Origin: Desulfobacterales bacterium HSG17
Lineage (GTDB): Bacteria; Desulfobacterota; Desulfobacteria; Desulfobacterales; Desulfococcaceae
Assembly (NCBI GenBank): GCA_030377945.1
Contig: JAUCGD010000026.1
Span: 1-9,043, forward strand
DNA length: 9,043 bases
Direction of reading: 5' to 3'
Positions 6,636-9,043 of the stretch are shown here, piece by piece. A program made the position numbers and the translations under genes. Under the pieces are notes generated by a model. The model was not told the origin of the DNA and did no database searches. It was given only the letters and a program-made list of their open reading frames with translations. Numbering within the stretch: the first letter of the stretch is position 1; every line of letters starts with the position of its first letter.

Positions 6636-7110
6636 TTTTCTTGAAAGCTTGCCGGTTCTCGTAAAATATAAAGTTGATTTCATAATAGTTGGGGGAGTCT
6701 GTGCTGTTTTGCATGGTGTTCCTGTAACTACTTTTGATCTTGATATTGTTCATTCACGGACATCGAATAATCTTGAACGCCTTATGGAAGCGCTGACTGA
6801 GTTAAATGCTTACTATCGCGGAGGGCCTGGCAAGCCTTTGAAACCGGATGTTGAATGTATTGCATCTTCAGGGCATCACCTGTTTATGACAGATTTCGGA
6901 CCATTGGATGTTCTTGGAATCATAGGTAAAGGTCATGGTTATGAGGATTTGATAAATGATGTTAAAATATTAAATTTTGAAAAAATGGATTTAAAAATTC
7001 TGAATCTTGAGCGACTTATTCGGATTAAGGAAGAAACAGGACATGAAAAGGATTTGTTTGTAATACCAATATTGCGGAATACGCTCAGAGAAAAAAATAA
7101 CAAAACTTAA
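6628..7110 (+). CDS. Nucleotidyltransferase-fold protein, possible toxin-antitoxin component
   Basis: From the ATG at 6628 this encodes 160 residues. An earlier in-frame ATG at 6589 would add 13 residues lying wholly inside the upstream gene and is less likely. The fold is that of small minimal nucleotidyltransferases: a helix (LPVLVKYKVDF), then the VGGVCAVLHG turn with G22-G23, then the acidic pair D37 and D39 in TTFDLDIV, which would bind metal and nucleotide. The end (LKILNLERLIRIKEETGHEKDL) matches the usual C-terminal helix of DUF6036/NTP_transf-like proteins, where a lysine and an aspartate recur in the KD step. The substrate is unknown; relatives include the AbiEii and MNT types. A third catalytic carboxylate is not obvious to me. 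The 8-base overlap with the 60-residue gene and the nearby hsdM suggest a toxin-antitoxin or defence setting. The fold is fairly sure; the function is not. Confidence 0.8.
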   Translation: MGDFLESLPVLVKYKVDFIIVGGVCAVLHGVPVTTFDLDIVHSRTSNNLERLMEALTELNAYYRGGPGKPLKPDVECIASSGHHLFMTDFGPLDVLGIIGKGHGYEDLINDVKILNFEKMDLKILNLERLIRIKEETGHEKDLFVIPILRNTLREKNNKT

Positions 7111-7113
7111 TGC

Positions 7114-7162
7114 TTGTATAAAGCGATTTAGCGCTCAAAAACCGCTAAAGCGCTTTATACAA
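7114..7162. repeat. 49-bp near-perfect inverted repeat between the nucleotidyltransferase and hsdM
   Basis: The left arm 7114-7133 (ttgtataaagcgatttagcg) and right arm 7143-7162 pair over 20 bp with a single mismatch (A7126 with C7150 or its neighbourhood), around a 9-base loop (ctcaaaaac). The word TATACAAA at the right end (7156-7163) recurs at 7183-7190, close to the hsdM start. No T-run follows on the + strand, so it is not a typical intrinsic terminator. A TATAAT-like hexamer at 7173-7178 lies just downstream but has no convincing -35 partner. It could be an operator for hsdM, an RNA hairpin that insulates hsdM from the upstream operon, or a small mobile palindromic element. Confidence 0.85.
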
Positions 7163-7199
7163 ACGTAAATTATATAATTTCCTATACAAAGATTTATCT

Positions 7200-8729
7200 G
7201 TGAAAAAAAAAGATAAGGAATCTAAAAAATTGATTGAAAACCAAGAACTGACCCTGACAAATCTGGAATCCCATTTATGGGGGGCTGCAAATATTTTACG
7301 GGGAAAAATTGACTCATCTGATTACAAGCATTACATATTCGGCCTTCTGTTTTACAAGCGTATCTGTGATGTGTGGGAAGAGGAATATGAGGCCAGAATG
7401 GCCGAATTTGACAATGATGAACTTGCCAGACACCCTGACGAACACCGGTTTTCCATTCCCCAGGGCCATTTCTGGAAAGATGTTAGGAAAAAATCCACAG
7501 ATATCGGGTCCCATCTTAATATTGCTTTTAATGCTATTGAAGATGCCAACCTCCGCTTAAAAGGCGTGTTCCAGGATGTGGATTTTAATAACAAGGAAAG
7601 ATTTCCTGATGCCACCCTGGAGCTGCTTATGCAGCATTTTGACAAATACAGGCTGCGCCGCTCAGATGTGGAACCGGATATGCTGGGCAATGCCTATGAA
7701 TACCTGATTGCCAAATTTGCCGATGATGCAGGTAAAAAAGGAGGCGAGTTTTATACACCGAAAATGGTGGTAAAACTTATTGTAGCCTGCCTGAAACCTG
7801 ATGAAAGCATGAGCGTATATGACCCCACCTGCGGCAGCGGGGGGATGCTCCTTGCCTGTTTTCACTATCTTGCCCAGCATAATAAAAATCCCAAATCTTT
7901 GACTCTGTACGGCCAGGAAATGAATTTAAATACCTGGGCCATCTGCAAAATGAACCTGTTTCTCCATGATATTGATGATGCGTTCATTGCCCGCGGAGAT
8001 ACCCTGACCGATCCGAAACACCGGGTTTCTGAAAACAGCAAGGCCATCATGACCTTTGACCGGGTTATAGCAAACCCGCCCTTTTCCCTGAAAAGCTGGG
8101 GACACGACCTGTGGAAAAAAGGAGACCCATTTGCAAGAGACATCTACGGATGCCCCCCAAAATCCTACGGAGACCTGGCATTTGTACAGCATATGGCAGC
8201 CAGCCTGAATAAAAAAGGAAAGCTGGGAGTCGTCCTGCCTCACGGTATCCTGTTTCGAGGCGGGGCTGAAGGTAAAATCCGCAAAGGTTTTTTACAAGAT
8301 GACCGCATAGAAGCTGTAATAGGTCTTGCCTCGCAATTGTTCTACGGAACCGGTATTCCTGCCTGTGTCCTGATAATCAACAACAGCAAACCCAAAAACC
8401 GCAAAGGCAAAGTCCTGATTGTAAACGGTTCTGAAGAATTTGTGGAAGGTAAAAACCAGAATACCCTGTCTGAAGAAAATATTTGCAAGATGGTCAAAGC
8501 CTTTCATGATTTCAAGGATAAAGAACGATTTTGCAGGGTAGTGGATGCGGCAGAGATTGAGGAAAATGATTTTAATTTGAACATTGCCAGATACGTACAG
8601 ACAGCAGAACCGGAACCGCCCATTGATGTTAAGGCTGAGTTGGAGAAGTTGAAGGGATTGCAGACGGAGAGGAGTCAGGCAGAGGGGCGGATGATGGGGT
8701 TTTTGAAGGAGTTGGGGTATGGCTGTTGA
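7200..8729 (+). CDS. hsdM: Type I restriction-modification system DNA methyltransferase subunit M
   Basis: This encodes the methylation subunit (509 residues from GTG 7200), which transfers a methyl group from S-adenosylmethionine to adenine N6 and forms the MTase with HsdS. The N-terminal helical HsdM domain covers about 18-160 (LTNLESHLWGAANILRG, IFGLLFYKRICDVWEEEYE). The N6 methylase domain begins at about 170 (YEYLIAKFA, GEFYTPKMVV). It has the SAM-binding motif DPTCGSGG at 208-215 and the catalytic NPPF at 292-295, so it appears active. The C-terminus (about 475-505) is a likely coiled coil that would contact HsdS. The GTG at 7200 lacks a ribosome site. An in-frame TTG at 7230 (codon 11) has AAGGA at 7215-7219 with 10-base spacing and is a real alternative start. 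hsdS and hsdR are not in the window; the 314 bases after the stop are repeat DNA. The last 100 bases are noticeably G-rich compared with the rest of the gene. Confidence 0.95.
   Translation: MKKKDKESKKLIENQELTLTNLESHLWGAANILRGKIDSSDYKHYIFGLLFYKRICDVWEEEYEARMAEFDNDELARHPDEHRFSIPQGHFWKDVRKKSTDIGSHLNIAFNAIEDANLRLKGVFQDVDFNNKERFPDATLELLMQHFDKYRLRRSDVEPDMLGNAYEYLIAKFADDAGKKGGEFYTPKMVVKLIVACLKPDESMSVYDPTCGSGGMLLACFHYLAQHNKNPKSLTLYGQEMNLNTWAICKMNLFLHDIDDAFIARGDTLTDPKHRVSENSKAIMTFDRVIANPPFSLKSWGHDLWKKGDPFARDIYGCPPKSYGDLAFVQHMAASLNKKGKLGVVLPHGILFRGGAEGKIRKGFLQDDRIEAVIGLASQLFYGTGIPACVLIINNSKPKNRKGKVLIVNGSEEFVEGKNQNTLSEENICKMVKAFHDFKDKERFCRVVDAAEIEENDFNLNIARYVQTAEPEPPIDVKAELEKLKGLQTERSQAEGRMMGFLKELGYGC
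7215..7219 (+). promoter_or_regulatory. Possible ribosome binding site for an alternative hsdM start (TTG 7230)
   Basis: AAGGA lies 10 bases before an in-frame TTG (Leu codon 11 of the longer hsdM frame). The GTG at 7200 has no purine-rich site within the preceding 15 bases. The core HsdM homology (LTLTNLESHL) starts after both candidates, so homology does not decide between them. Confidence 0.35.
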
Positions 8730-8805
8730 TAATTTTGGGAACCATGATTAAATGATTAAATGATTTACTATGAATGATTTTTAATGATTATTATGATATT
8801 ATGCT

Positions 8806-8831
8806 CGTTCCCAAGCTTTGGCTTGGGAATG
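8806..8831. repeat. Palindromic hairpin core of repeat unit 1
   Basis: TTCCCAAGC (8808-8816) and GCTTGGGAA (8821-8829) pair perfectly over 9 bp around the loop tttg. A G-T wobble and a C-G pair extend the stem to 11 bp. It belongs to the widespread CGTTCCCAxGCTxTGGCxTGGGAAxG type of short dispersed palindrome, which I recall from many environmental bacterial genomes. A T-run at 8856-8862 follows 25 bases later, so a weak terminator role after hsdM is possible but unproven. Confidence 0.85.
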
Positions 8832-8931
8832 CGGTGTTGGAAGCTCTGGTTCCTGTTTTTTTGGGAACCATGATTAAATGATTAAATGATTTACTATGAA
8901 TGATTTTTAATGATTTTTATGATATTATGCT

Positions 8932-8957
8932 CGTTCCCAAGCTCTGGCTTGGGAATG
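8932..8957. repeat. Palindromic hairpin core of repeat unit 2
   Basis: This is the second copy of the same hairpin: TTCCCAAGC at 8934-8942, loop tctg, GCTTGGGAA at 8947-8955. The arms are identical to unit 1 and only the loop has changed (tttg to tctg), as expected if the stem is what is maintained or if the copies are very young. Confidence 0.85.
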
Positions 8958-9043
8958 CGGTGTTGGAAGCTCTGGTTCCTGTTTTTTGGGAACCATGATT
9001 AAATGATTAAATGATTTACTATGAATGATTTTTAATGATTATT

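Larger units (their letters stand above)
8737..9043. repeat. Tandem array with 125/126-bp period, at least 2.4 copies, running off the right edge
   Basis: Unit 1 is 8737-8862 (126 bp), unit 2 is 8863-8987 (125 bp), and a partial third is 8988-9043. The complete units differ by only a few changes: one T in the terminal T-run (7 versus 6), one A/T in the AT-rich half and one T/C in the hairpin loop. Each unit starts with gggaaccatgattaaatg, continues with AATGATT-type words, then carries a GC-richer palindromic core and ends in tggttcctg plus a T-run. GGAACCA at the start (8738-8744) and TGGTTCC near the end (8847-8853) form 7-bp inverted ends. The region holds no gene that I can support. The near identity implies recent expansion. 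Confidence 0.95.

Noticed and set aside
7114..7162. Rho-independent terminator
   Set aside because: The stem is long but is followed by aaacgtaaat rather than a T-run; on the other strand the T-rich stretch is too far from the stem.
7173..7178. Promoter for hsdM (TATAAT-like hexamer)
   Set aside because: No acceptable -35 element is found 16-18 bases upstream, and such hexamers arise often by chance in this AT-rich gap, so it is not listed as a feature.
8801..8880. Short frame starting ATG at 8801 in the repeat, reading MLVPKLWLGNAVLEALVP
   Set aside because: It is only about 26 codons, has no ribosome binding site and lies wholly in the repeat unit. This peptide is the usual conceptual translation of the dispersed palindrome, not a gene.
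8737..9043. CRISPR array
   Set aside because: The whole 125/126-bp unit repeats, with no unique spacers between short repeats, and there are no cas genes nearby.

Overview
The window looks like a moderately AT-rich chromosome segment from an anaerobic bacterium, most likely a sulfate reducer of the Desulfobacterota (Desulfobacteraceae/Desulfonema-like). That placement is an inference. It rests on a receiver plus DUF4388 (PATAN) regulator, HdrA/MvhD-type redox modules, a methanogen-like group 3c [NiFe] hydrogenase, and a palindromic filler repeat that I recall from such genomes. All recognisable genes lie on the + strand.

Region 1 (about 1-6420) is a compact five-gene cluster with gaps of 53 bases or less. 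In order it encodes: (i) a receiver-DUF4388 regulator, cut by the left edge; (ii) an HdrA-like/MvhD-like iron-sulfur protein whose N-terminal cluster ligands and FAD glycine motif look eroded while its ferredoxin and MvhD parts are intact; (iii) a single 603-residue protein with a complete Ser/Thr protein kinase domain fused to a complete MvhG-like [NiFe] hydrogenase small subunit; (iv) the matching large subunit with both CxxC nickel-ligand motifs; (v) a hydrogenase maturation endopeptidase overlapping the large subunit. HdrB and HdrC, the usual electron acceptors of Mvh hydrogenases, are absent from the window. The simplest reading is a cytoplasmic hydrogenase converted into a signalling device. 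H2 or redox state at the NiFe site would be relayed through FeS clusters to a covalently attached Ser/Thr kinase, with the HdrA-like protein as redox partner and the regulator as a possible output. This is an inference, and the fusion is the most notable thing in the window.

Region 2 (about 6380-7199) is a junction. A 9-bp triplicated repeat forms the tail of the protease gene. Next comes a two-gene unit of a 60-residue protein and a small nucleotidyltransferase-fold protein, overlapping by 8 bases in a toxin-antitoxin-like layout. A 49-bp near-perfect inverted repeat follows.

Region 3 (7200-9043) holds a complete type I restriction-modification methyltransferase subunit (hsdM). It is followed not by hsdS but by a non-coding tandem array with a 125/126-bp period that runs off the right edge. 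Together with the nucleotidyltransferase pair this looks like accessory or defence DNA next to the hydrogenase cluster.
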